Source of the DNA: an uncultured Oscillospiraceae bacterium
GTDB taxonomy: Bacteria; Bacillota; Clostridia; Oscillospirales; Oscillospiraceae
Direction of reading: 5' to 3'
Assembly: GCA_934662925.1 (NCBI GenBank)
Contig: CAKUKL010000133.1
Coordinates: 1-5,047 of the forward strand
Length of the DNA: 5,047 nt
Of the stretch, positions 1-5,032 are shown one piece after another. Position 1 is the first letter of the stretch. Each line of letters starts with the position of its first letter. The translations under genes and the position numbers were made by a program. The notes below the pieces were generated by a model. The model ran no database searches and had not been told where the DNA came from. It saw nothing but the letters and a program-made list of their open reading frames with translations.

Positions 1-40
1 GCATACCGCTGTGGCGGTATGCCGGGAGCTTTTCTTCCGG
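1..40 (-). terminator. Tandem hairpins after the membrane-protein gene, possible terminator cut by window edge
   Basis: Positions 1-22 form a perfect 9-bp stem (GCATACCGC / GCGGTATGC) with a 4-nt loop. Positions 22-40 form a second stem of 7 bp including one G-T pair (CCGGGAG / CTTCCGG) with a 5-nt loop. Both lie 34-73 nt past the stop codon of the minus-strand membrane-protein gene, where a terminator for that operon would be expected. The T-run that would follow the distal stem on the minus strand would be outside the window, so terminator function is inferred and not shown. Confidence 0.4.
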
Positions 41-73
41 AACATATCAAAACGCAGATCAGGCGCTTATCTT

Positions 74-553
74 CTAAAAAATCAAAGCGACGATACCGGC
101 GGCGAGCGCCGCGCCCGCCACCCAGATGAGCGCCAGCACGATCCGCTTTTTCAGCACCTGCCCCCACGTCTGCACAAAGGGCATATCCGCAAGCTCCGGG
201 ATCACCCAGAAGCTGCTGTGCCCCACCCACAGCCTGTCGATGACAACGCCGTCATAGACGTTCATGACCTCGAGGAACAGCAACGCCTGCCAATACGCCG
301 CGCCGAAGGCGGAGATCCCGTTCCACAGGCCGATGATCAGCACCAGCGCGGCAAGCATCACGAGATAGAACGCCGTCATGAAGCGCTTCCGTTTCCGGCT
401 GATGGTCTCCCAGTCGGTCAGGCCCAGCGCCACGGCGCGCTCCTGCACATCCTTGGGATAGAAATACAGCCCGTTGACCGCGCCGCCGATGACGGCGATC
501 TTTACCATCGCGGTAAACAGCAGGCAGTATAAAATCAACTGCAATACGATCAT
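74..553 (-). CDS. Small integral membrane protein of unknown function, four predicted helices
   Basis: I do not recognise a named family. The 159-residue product has about four hydrophobic segments: residues 5-27, 58-80, 83-103 and 137-158. A basic stretch (SRKRKR, residues 52-57) precedes the second helix, which suggests a cytoplasmic loop there. The loop between helices 3 and 4 contains an aromatic, charged patch (YDGVVIDRLWVGHSSFWVIPE, roughly residues 100-120) with Asp, His and Trp, which looks conserved in character and could be functional. No signal-peptide cleavage site or catalytic motif is evident. The ATG at 551-553 follows a purine-rich AAGGAGAGAGGG, a good ribosome site. The gene lies 43 nt downstream of the alpha/beta hydrolase on the same strand, with no promoter visible between them, so the two are probably co-transcribed. 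Being real is well supported; its role is unknown. Confidence 0.85.
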   Translation of the reverse strand: MIVLQLILYCLLFTAMVKIAVIGGAVNGLYFYPKDVQERAVALGLTDWETISRKRKRFMTAFYLVMLAALVLIIGLWNGISAFGAAYWQALLFLEVMNVYDGVVIDRLWVGHSSFWVIPELADMPFVQTWGQVLKKRIVLALIWVAGAALAAGIVALIF

Positions 554-596
554 TTACCCTCTCTCCTTTTTTGCCGGAAAACCCCGCCGCCCGGCT

Positions 597-1340
597 TCAG
601 CCCATGAACGCCGTCAGCTCTTTGGCCAGCAGCTCCGGGTGGATGATGATGTCGCCGTAGCCGAACCCGGAGAAGCATCGGACCGTCAGCTTCGGGTATG
701 CCGCCCGCAGCTTTTCGATGGCCTTTTTCATGCGGCCCTCCTTCTCCCCGTACCAGCAGGCCACGTCGGCCTCCGGCTGCACCGGGAAATCTGTGCGGTA
801 GAGGTAAAGCCCCGCCGCCCATGTGGCCCGGACGGACTCCAGACTGATGCGGTCCGGGATGCGGCTCATCATGGTCCGCATCCCCTCCTCCGTCTGGCCC
901 ATGAAGCGCAGCGCCCACGCGGGCATGGTCTTATCCCGGGCCGTCCGGTACTGCTTCTGGGGCATGATCTTCAAAATCAGGCCGTTGAGCACGCCGAAAT
1001 CCAGATACTCCGGCCCACTCAGGATCATGCGGTCAATTTGCACCCTTGGGGAGGACTTCAGAAGCACCGCCGGGCCGCAGCCGAGGGACTCGGCAAAGAG
1101 CATATCCAGCCGCCCGCCGCACTCCGCGCAGAGGTAATCCTCCAGCTTGTCCGCCTGTGCCTGCGCCGTGGTGTAGGTGGTAGTCCCCGTGCCGTCGAAG
1201 CCGTCATAGCTGACGGCGTAAATGGAATAGTCCTGTTCCAGCAGCGGGATGAGGTCCTCGAACTGCCGCCAGCACATGAGATTCCCGTGCAGCAGCATGA
1301 CGGTCTTCCCCGCCGCGTTTCCGAAATGCCTGATCTCCAT
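597..1340 (-). CDS. Alpha/beta hydrolase-fold protein, AESLG nucleophile-elbow variant
   Basis: The 247-residue protein has the length and order of the alpha/beta hydrolase superfamily, cytoplasmic, with no signal peptide. LLHGN at residues 16-20 is the oxyanion-hole HG motif after strand beta-3. The nucleophile elbow is AESLG, residues 83-87, with Ser85. This departs from the usual G-x-S-x-G because Ala replaces the first Gly, a tolerated small-residue change. The acid is probably Glu199 or Glu201 in WYGEKE, after strand 7, and the base His234 in DIIIHPELL. The use of Glu at the acid position and the absence of the common G-G-H context are slightly atypical. The substrate cannot be deduced. 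The ATG at 1338-1340 is chosen because GGAGG sits 9 nt upstream. The gene heads an operon with the downstream membrane protein and is preceded by a good promoter and a dyad operator. It could be an esterase, lipase or C-C hydrolase. Confidence 0.9.
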   Translation of the reverse strand: MEIRHFGNAAGKTVMLLHGNLMCWRQFEDLIPLLEQDYSIYAVSYDGFDGTGTTTYTTAQAQADKLEDYLCAECGGRLDMLFAESLGCGPAVLLKSSPRVQIDRMILSGPEYLDFGVLNGLILKIMPQKQYRTARDKTMPAWALRFMGQTEEGMRTMMSRIPDRISLESVRATWAAGLYLYRTDFPVQPEADVACWYGEKEGRMKKAIEKLRAAYPKLTVRCFSGFGYGDIIIHPELLAKELTAFMG

Positions 1341-1444
1341 TTCAATACGCCTCCGGTGGTTTATTCTTCCTTGATCCGGTCATATTCCAGCCGAGCGCCC
1401 AGCGGCCCGACGCCGAAAGAGGCGGGACGCGGGCCCGCGCGGCA

Positions 1445-1460
1445 GTTAGCACTATCTAAC
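1445..1460 (-). promoter_or_regulatory. Dyad operator GTTAG-N6-CTAAC downstream of the hydrolase promoter
   Basis: The inverted repeat GTTAG/CTAAC has a 6-bp centre. It covers about +2 to +17 relative to the transcription start predicted from the promoter at 1469-1497, an ideal place for a repressor. The same GTTAG-N6-CTAAC pattern recurs at 4901-4916 ahead of the other hydrolase operon. The regulator is not identifiable from the window. Confidence 0.6.
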
Positions 1461-1468
1461 CCCCACTT

Positions 1469-1497
1469 ATTGTAGCACCCTGATTTTTGTTTTTCAA
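1469..1497 (-). promoter_or_regulatory. Sigma-A promoter for the hydrolase/membrane-protein operon, extended -10
   Basis: Read on the minus strand, TTGAAA (-35, 1492-1497) is followed by a 17-bp spacer and TACAAT (-10, 1469-1474), with TGC directly before the -10, giving an extended TGN -10. Transcription should begin near 1462 and give a leader of about 120 nt before the hydrolase ATG at 1340. The stretch 1469-1499 matches the promoter at 5004-5034 in 25 of 31 positions. Confidence 0.75.
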
Positions 1498-1574
1498 GGC
1501 GGTGTTTTTCTTTTACATGCACACGGCGGCCGCTCCGGCTCCCGGGACTTCAGCGCCCACCGCGCTCAAAAAGC

Positions 1575-1602
1575 TTGACATTCTGCTTTTATTTGCTATA
1601 AT
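1575..1602 (+). promoter_or_regulatory. Consensus sigma-A promoter of the marR-MATE operon
   Basis: TTGACA at 1575-1580 and TATAAT at 1597-1602 both match the sigma-A consensus exactly, with a 16-bp spacer. Such a strong promoter usually needs repression, and the -10 box is embedded in the left arm of the palindrome at 1596-1625. The predicted start is near 1609, giving a very short leader of about 25 nt. Confidence 0.88.
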
Positions 1603-1625
1603 AGTATTTATAAGTACTATTATAG
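1596..1625 (+). promoter_or_regulatory. 30-bp near-perfect palindrome, probable MarR autorepression operator
   Basis: The arms CTATAATAGTA (1596-1606) and TACTATTATAG (1615-1625) are perfect reverse complements. The centre adds TTA/TAA, so 14 of 15 base pairs match; the only mismatch is T1607 opposite G1614. The dyad covers the -10 box, the start site and the first bases of the marR Shine-Dalgarno (AGGAGG, 1624-1629). MarR dimers typically bind AT-rich palindromes in their own promoters, so binding by the adjacent MarR protein is a strong inference. As RNA, the right arm could also pair and mask part of the ribosome site. Confidence 0.8.
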
Positions 1626-1634
1626 GAGGAAATC

Positions 1635-2078
1635 ATGAAACTCAGTGCAGACTGCATGTGGGAAGCATGGGGACGGACAAACGCCCTCTATACGGCATGG
1701 TACGCGGCCGCGGGGCAGAACCAGTACCGTGTCTTTGTCCTGTACGCGATCGACGCCCACGAGTCCGTGACGCAGAAGGAGATCGCGGACAGCACAGGGC
1801 TGTCAAAGCAGACGGTCAGCACCGTCATGCGGGCGCTGAAGGAGGAAGGACTCGTCTCCCTCCGCGCCGGAGAGACGGACCGCCGGGAAAAATACGTATA
1901 CCTGACGCAGAAGGGAAAGGACTATGCGGCGGAGCTCCTCGCCCCCCTGCACGCGCTGGAGCGCCGGGTATTCGACATCATGGGGGCGGAGCGCGTCAAG
2001 CAGATGATCGACGCGATCACGCTCTTTGACCTCGTTTTTGAAAAGGAAATGGAGACACTGCTCAATGAACAAAGCTAA
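1635..2078 (+). CDS. MarR-family winged helix-turn-helix transcriptional regulator
   Basis: The 147-residue length is typical of MarR proteins, which act as DNA-binding dimers released by small ligands or oxidation. The N-terminal helices form the dimer interface. Residues 45-56 (VTQKEIADSTGL) form the positioning helix and turn, 57-72 (SKQTVSTVMRALKEEG) the recognition helix. GETDRREKYVYLTQKG (79-94) is the beta wing carrying the family hallmark DRR...LT..G. The C-terminal helices (about 98-145) return to the dimer interface. The ATG at 1635 lies 5 nt after a perfect AGGAGG. It overlaps the MATE gene by 14 nt, so it very probably represses itself and the exporter through the palindrome at 1596-1625, in the manner of MepR controlling mepA in Staphylococcus. 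Cys7 is the only cysteine, so a two-cysteine redox switch is unlikely. Family assignment is secure; ligand and target specificity are inferred. Confidence 0.95.
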   Translation: MKLSADCMWEAWGRTNALYTAWYAAAGQNQYRVFVLYAIDAHESVTQKEIADSTGLSKQTVSTVMRALKEEGLVSLRAGETDRREKYVYLTQKGKDYAAELLAPLHALERRVFDIMGAERVKQMIDAITLFDLVFEKEMETLLNEQS

Positions 2079-3375
2079 CACGAAAATCTTTTTCTCCTAT
2101 GTCATCCCGTCCGTCCTCGCCTTCGCGCTGTCGGGGGTCTATACCATCGTGGACGGCTTCTTCATCGGGCAGAGCCTCGGCGACATCGGCATTGCGTCCA
2201 TCACGCTGGGCTATCCCGTCTCAGCGCTGGAGGGCGCCATCGGGACGGGCATCGGCCTGTCGGGCGCCATCCGCTTTACCATCCTGAACGCGCAGGGCGA
2301 AACGAAAAAGCGGCAGGAATGCTTCACCGGCACAGCACTGCTGATGCTGCTGGTGAGCGCGCTCCTGACCGCTTTCCTGTTCGGGTTCGCCCGGCCCATC
2401 ATGCGCCTGCTGGGCGCGCGGGGCGAATCCCTCGCCCTCTGCGTCGAGTACGGGCGGGTCATCGCCCTCGGCGCGGTTTTTCAGATGCTCGGCACGGGCT
2501 TTGTGCCCTTTATCCGCAATATGGGCGGGGCCTCCTTCGCGATGGTCTCCATGATCATAGGCTTTGTGACCAATATCGTTCTGGACTATGCGTTCATCTG
2601 GGTCGCCAACTGGGGCATGACCGGCGCGGCACTGGCGACGATCATCGGCCAGGCGGTGACGATGCTCGCAGCGCTCGTCTTCTTCGCGGTCAAGAAATGC
2701 CGCCTGACGCTTCCCCCGTTCGGCGAGCTGCGCACGCTCTGGGCGCAGGTACTGAAGGTGGCCCTCTCCCCCTTCGGGCTGACGTTCTCGCCCACCATCA
2801 CCATGCTGCTCATGAACCGCTTTCTGCTCCTCTATGGAGACGAGCAGTCCGTGGCGGTGTACGGCTGCATCGGGTATATCATCTCCATCATCTACCTGCT
2901 CCTGCAGGGCGTTGGCGACGGCAGCCAGCCGCTCATCAGCCAGTATTACGGAGAAAACGACCTGACCGCCATCCGCTCCACCCGCACGCTGGCATATGTG
3001 ACCGCGGGGATCGTCACGGTGGTCTGCATGATCGGTGTCTACCTCGCGCGGGCACAGGTCGGCGTCCTGTTCGGCGCGTCGGCGGAGGCGAACGAGGGCA
3101 TCATTCATTACCTCCCGTTTTTCCTCGCGACGCTGCTGTTTCTGTCGTTCGTCCGCATTACGACGTCCTATTTCTACGCGACGGAAAAGACCGTGCTCTC
3201 CTATATTCTCGTGTATGCCGAGCCAGTCTGCACCCTGCTGGCGCTGCTGCTCCTGCCGCTGAGGCTGAAGCTGACCGGCGTGTGGCTGGCCACGCCGCTG
3301 GCGCAGGTCGTCACCTTTGTCATCGCGCTGACCGCAAAGCGCCGCATGGACCGGGTGACATTCCGCGCGGCCTGA
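2065..3375 (+). CDS. MATE-family multidrug/toxin efflux transporter
   Basis: This 436-residue, very hydrophobic protein has the length and twelve-helix, two-bundle character of MATE exporters, which push cationic drugs or metabolites out of the cell in exchange for Na+ or H+. The N-terminal FSYVIPSVLAF...IVDGFFIGQSLG (about residues 10-38), with Asp30 in helix 1, is the classical MATE opening. LQGVGDGSQPLIS (about 280-292) is the equivalent signature in the second half. It is most like the MepA/DinF-type bacterial MATEs. An upstream in-frame ATG at 2026 exists, but the ATG at 2065 is preferred: GGAG (2051-2054) lies 10 nt before it, and the earlier start would add a basic 13-residue extension lying inside marR. 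The 14-nt overlap with marR suggests translational coupling. The substrate is unknown; the neighbouring hydrolases hint at a small organic compound, but this is speculation. Confidence 0.95.
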   Translation: MNKANTKIFFSYVIPSVLAFALSGVYTIVDGFFIGQSLGDIGIASITLGYPVSALEGAIGTGIGLSGAIRFTILNAQGETKKRQECFTGTALLMLLVSALLTAFLFGFARPIMRLLGARGESLALCVEYGRVIALGAVFQMLGTGFVPFIRNMGGASFAMVSMIIGFVTNIVLDYAFIWVANWGMTGAALATIIGQAVTMLAALVFFAVKKCRLTLPPFGELRTLWAQVLKVALSPFGLTFSPTITMLLMNRFLLLYGDEQSVAVYGCIGYIISIIYLLLQGVGDGSQPLISQYYGENDLTAIRSTRTLAYVTAGIVTVVCMIGVYLARAQVGVLFGASAEANEGIIHYLPFFLATLLFLSFVRITTSYFYATEKTVLSYILVYAEPVCTLLALLLLPLRLKLTGVWLATPLAQVVTFVIALTAKRRMDRVTFRAA

Positions 3376-3395
3376 GCCACGCACAGCCTCCCGCC

Positions 3396-4241
3396 TTACC
3401 GCCCCAGAAAGTCCCGGATGATCCGGACATAGTCCTCCGCCTTCAGCACGGTGGACAGGTGCCCGCCGGGGACATAGGCGATCTGCGGCCCGTGCATCAG
3501 ACGGATGAGGTCCTGCTGCATCTTGCCGGAGAAAAAATCCTGATCCGGCAGAATGAGCAGGATCTTTCCCTTCAGCGCCGTGAAATCCTCCGCCGTCACC
3601 GGCGTCTGGCGCATCAGGTCGGCCAGCAGGCCCGAGATGTGTACGTCCTTTTCCTGCGCGTAATCCTTGAAGATCGTCTCGAACATGTCCCGCGCGTAGG
3701 CCACCTCCTCCGGGCTCTCGTCGCGGACGTGGCCCATGCCGGCCCTGATGAGGGTGGGCTTGAGCTTTTCATAGTTGCATTGCTTCATGTACCACAGCAT
3801 GACAGGGGCGAAAAAGTACTTCCTTTTCAGGCTTTTCAGCGTCTCCGCGTCCATGCCGCCGGTGGAAATGAGCACCAGTCCGCCGGTCTCCCCCGGGTAT
3901 TTCTGGACATAGATCTGCGCCACCATGCCGCCGTCGCTGGCCCCAACGAAAATCGGCTCCTTCACGCCGATCCGCTCAAAAAAGGCGTGCATCCCAACAA
4001 CCAGCGCCTGATTGGTGCGCAGCTCCTGCGGGTAGTCGAAGAGCAGCACGCGATAGTCCTCCGAGAGCGGGTCCACGTAGTCCATCCACATCTCCAGCGT
4101 GTTCATGCCGCCGTTGAGCAGCACCAGCGTCCGGCCGTTCTCTTTTCCGCAGAGCAGATAGCGGTACGCCGCGCCGTCCACCGTCACCGTCTCGCAGGGG
4201 TGCGCCGCTGAAAAAAGCGGCAGCTTTTCCGAATATAACAT
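3396..4241 (-). CDS. Alpha/beta hydrolase with complete Ser-Asp-His triad
   Basis: The 281-residue protein is a standard single-domain alpha/beta hydrolase, cytoplasmic, with no signal peptide. LVLLNGGMN (about residues 39-47) occupies the oxyanion-loop position, with N-G-G replacing the more usual H-G-G. The nucleophile elbow is GASDGG (100-105), a canonical G-x-S-x-G with Ser102. The acid is Asp233 or Asp235 in LPDQDFF, and the base is His261 in PGGHLS. A helical cap of about residues 130-215 separates the core halves, as in esterases and C-C bond hydrolases. The ATG at 4239-4241 has GGAGGA (4248-4253) 6 nt upstream, abutting the stop codon of the preceding gene, so the two are an operon and probably coupled. 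It meets the MATE gene tail to tail with only 20 nt between stops and no clear terminator there. It shares little obvious sequence with the other hydrolase in this window, so a recent duplication is unlikely. Substrate unknown. Confidence 0.92.
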   Translation of the reverse strand: MLYSEKLPLFSAAHPCETVTVDGAAYRYLLCGKENGRTLVLLNGGMNTLEMWMDYVDPLSEDYRVLLFDYPQELRTNQALVVGMHAFFERIGVKEPIFVGASDGGMVAQIYVQKYPGETGGLVLISTGGMDAETLKSLKRKYFFAPVMLWYMKQCNYEKLKPTLIRAGMGHVRDESPEEVAYARDMFETIFKDYAQEKDVHISGLLADLMRQTPVTAEDFTALKGKILLILPDQDFFSGKMQQDLIRLMHGPQIAYVPGGHLSTVLKAEDYVRIIRDFLGR

Positions 4242-4253
4242 GATGCTTCCTCC

Positions 4254-4856
4254 TTATTTGTCCCTGAGCTTCAGGCAGAAATCGCAGCAGTCGTCCCCAC
4301 GGCCCAGCGTCTTAGTGCGGTGCCAGCAGAGCTTTGGGTGCATACCGTCGTAGGTGATGTCGTCGCTGTCGCAGAAGCAGGGGCACAGCTCCGGGCAGCC
4401 GTACTCCACGCAGGCGTCGTGATAGGGGCATTTCGTCATGTCGATGCGCCAGACGCCGCCGGTGGTCTGGATGTCCGTGGCGGCGAAGCCCGCCGTTTCT
4501 CCGAACAGCTCCGGCGTTTTCTTCGCGAAGATCCCCGGCACCTTCCGGTAAAGCCCGGGGATGTGCATGAGCCGGAGGATCATCTTTTTCAGTTTCCACG
4601 CCCGCTTTTCCACGTAGCCGTGGACGGTCCGCAGGGCCTCGTCCTTCGGCATGACGGTCTGCAATGTTTCATAGGCCGCGATACCCGGCAGGATCTGGCT
4701 TTCCAGATGGCGGCGCTTTTCCTTGCTCGCACCGGCGTTTTCCGTCCGCAGGGCCTGCAGCCGCGCGTCAAAGGCGGCGTTCAGCTCCGCCGCCCGGTCC
4801 GGGAACCGCTGCGCGGCGGTATCGCGAAAATCCGACACCAAATAGCTTTCCTTCAT
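4254..4856 (-). CDS. L-2-amino-thiazoline-4-carboxylate hydrolase-family protein, Cys-rich C-terminus
   Basis: The C-terminal pattern KCPYHDACVEYGCPELCP...CDSDD...HPKLCWHRTKTLG.GDDCCDFC matches my memory of the ATC_hydrolase family. The founding Pseudomonas enzyme opens the thiazoline ring of L-2-amino-thiazoline-4-carboxylate on a route to L-cysteine; most gut Firmicutes members have no proven substrate. The 200-residue product has a helical N-terminal part (1-125) without cysteine. A tail follows with ten cysteines at 143, 149, 154, 158, 160, 162, 177, 190, 191 and 194, plus His146, His173 and His179, suggestive of metal binding or a redox centre. The start chosen is the ATG at 4854-4856, with GGGGGG 9 nt upstream; a GTG at 4884-4886 would add ten residues but lacks a ribosome site. 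It is the first gene of an operon with the alpha/beta hydrolase 12 nt downstream. Family call fairly secure; actual reaction uncertain. Confidence 0.87.
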   Translation of the reverse strand: MKESYLVSDFRDTAAQRFPDRAAELNAAFDARLQALRTENAGASKEKRRHLESQILPGIAAYETLQTVMPKDEALRTVHGYVEKRAWKLKKMILRLMHIPGLYRKVPGIFAKKTPELFGETAGFAATDIQTTGGVWRIDMTKCPYHDACVEYGCPELCPCFCDSDDITYDGMHPKLCWHRTKTLGRGDDCCDFCLKLRDK

Positions 4857-4865
4857 GTCAATTTT

Positions 4866-4871
4866 CCCCCC
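4866..4871 (-). promoter_or_regulatory. G-run ribosome binding site deciding the ATC-hydrolase-family start
   Basis: On the minus strand a run of six G followed by four A ends 5 nt before the ATG at 4854-4856. It is the only Shine-Dalgarno-like stretch nearby and lies inside the reading frame extended from the GTG at 4884-4886, which argues for the shorter 200-residue product. It is unusual in being pure G rather than GGAGG. Confidence 0.6.
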
Positions 4872-4894
4872 ATTTTTGTCCTGCACTTGTGCAC

Positions 4895-4922
4895 ATATCG
4901 GTTAGTTACCACTAACTGATAT
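4895..4922 (-). promoter_or_regulatory. 28-bp dyad with GTTAG-N6-CTAAC core ahead of the ATC-hydrolase-family gene
   Basis: The core GTTAGT (4901-4906) and ACTAAC (4911-4916) are separated by TACC. The symmetry continues outward as ATATC/GATAT with one mismatch (G4900 opposite T4917), so 11 of 12 arm pairs match. The core shares GTTAG-N6-CTAAC with 1445-1460. It lies about 40 nt before the start codon and about 75-100 nt downstream of the start site predicted from the promoter at 5004-5032. It may therefore act as a roadblock operator or serve a second, weaker promoter that I could not identify. Confidence 0.6.
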
Positions 4923-4928
4923 TCATTT

Positions 4929-4954
4929 GAAAAGCCGCCCTCCGGCAGCTTTTC
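4929..4954 (-). terminator. Terminator-like hairpin in the leader of operon C
   Basis: GAAAAGC-GCC and GGC-GCTTTTC arms form an 11-pair stem with one mismatch (C4936 opposite A4947) and a CTCC/GGAG loop. On the minus strand the 3' arm ends in TTTTC, the form of an intrinsic terminator, and by symmetry it could also work weakly on the plus strand. It lies between the promoter at 5004-5032 and the ATC-hydrolase-family gene, so it would cut short that transcript unless bypassed. Confidence 0.5.
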
Positions 4955-4957
4955 CCT

Positions 4958-4977
4958 TTCCGGCCGCGCAGCCGGAA
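4958..4977. other. GC-rich hairpin, 7-bp stem, in the operon C leader
   Basis: TTCCGGC (4958-4964) and GCCGGAA (4971-4977) form a perfect 7-bp stem with a 6-nt loop. On the plus strand it is followed by TATTTTT, so it might be a weak plus-strand terminator, but no plus-strand gene ends nearby. On the minus strand it lies just upstream of the terminator-like hairpin and could be part of a folded leader. No riboswitch class is recognised. Confidence 0.35.
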
Positions 4978-5003
4978 TATTTTTGCAGGTACTTTACAGG
5001 TGC

Positions 5004-5032
5004 ATTGTAGCACCGGCGCTTTTATTTTTCAA
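5004..5032 (-). promoter_or_regulatory. Sigma-A promoter for operon C or a leader RNA, extended -10
   Basis: On the minus strand TTGAAA (-35, 5027-5032) and TACAAT (-10, 5004-5009) are 17 bp apart, with TGC directly before the -10. The start is predicted near 4997, about 140 nt before the ATG of the ATC-hydrolase-family gene. The sequence from -35 to -10 is nearly the same as the promoter at 1469-1497. Whether it drives the genes or only a short RNA ending at the hairpin at 4929-4954 is open. Confidence 0.7.

Noticed and set aside
554..596. Short GCCGG/CCGGC inverted repeat between hydrolase and membrane protein
   Set aside because: The stem is only 5 bp with a 13-nt loop and no T-run after it, so it does not support an internal terminator.
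1428..1439. 12-bp perfect palindrome CGCGGGCCCGCG beside the operator
   Set aside because: It is all G and C in a GC-rich stretch, where such palindromes arise by chance, and it is not repeated at the second operator.
474..1475. 333-codon plus-strand open frame antisense to the first hydrolase
   Set aside because: It lacks any recognisable motif, reads through the promoter and operator of operon A, and covers a hydrolase with identifiable catalytic residues and a good ribosome site on the other strand.
2221..3384. 387-codon minus-strand open frame antisense to the MATE gene
   Set aside because: The composition is rich in Gln, Arg, His, Asp and Gly typical of an antisense shadow; there is no ribosome site and the sense strand encodes a well-formed MATE transporter.
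3376..3395. Possible shared terminator between the convergent MATE and hydrolase genes
   Set aside because: The 20-nt gap has no stem and no T-run on either strand.
2319..4211. 630-codon plus-strand open frame spanning the MATE gene and the antisense of the second hydrolase
   Set aside because: Its product is a low-complexity mix of Arg, His, Ala, Gly and Pro with no domain. It overlaps two genes with clear families and owes its length to the scarcity of stops in GC-rich DNA.
4857..4886. GTG start at 4886 extending the ATC-hydrolase-family protein by ten residues
   Set aside because: There is no Shine-Dalgarno before the GTG, and the G-run ribosome site for the ATG at 4856 lies within the extension.
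4320..4919. 199-codon plus-strand open frame antisense to the ATC-hydrolase-family gene
   Set aside because: The opposite strand carries the family's cysteine signature; the plus frame has no ribosome site and no domain.
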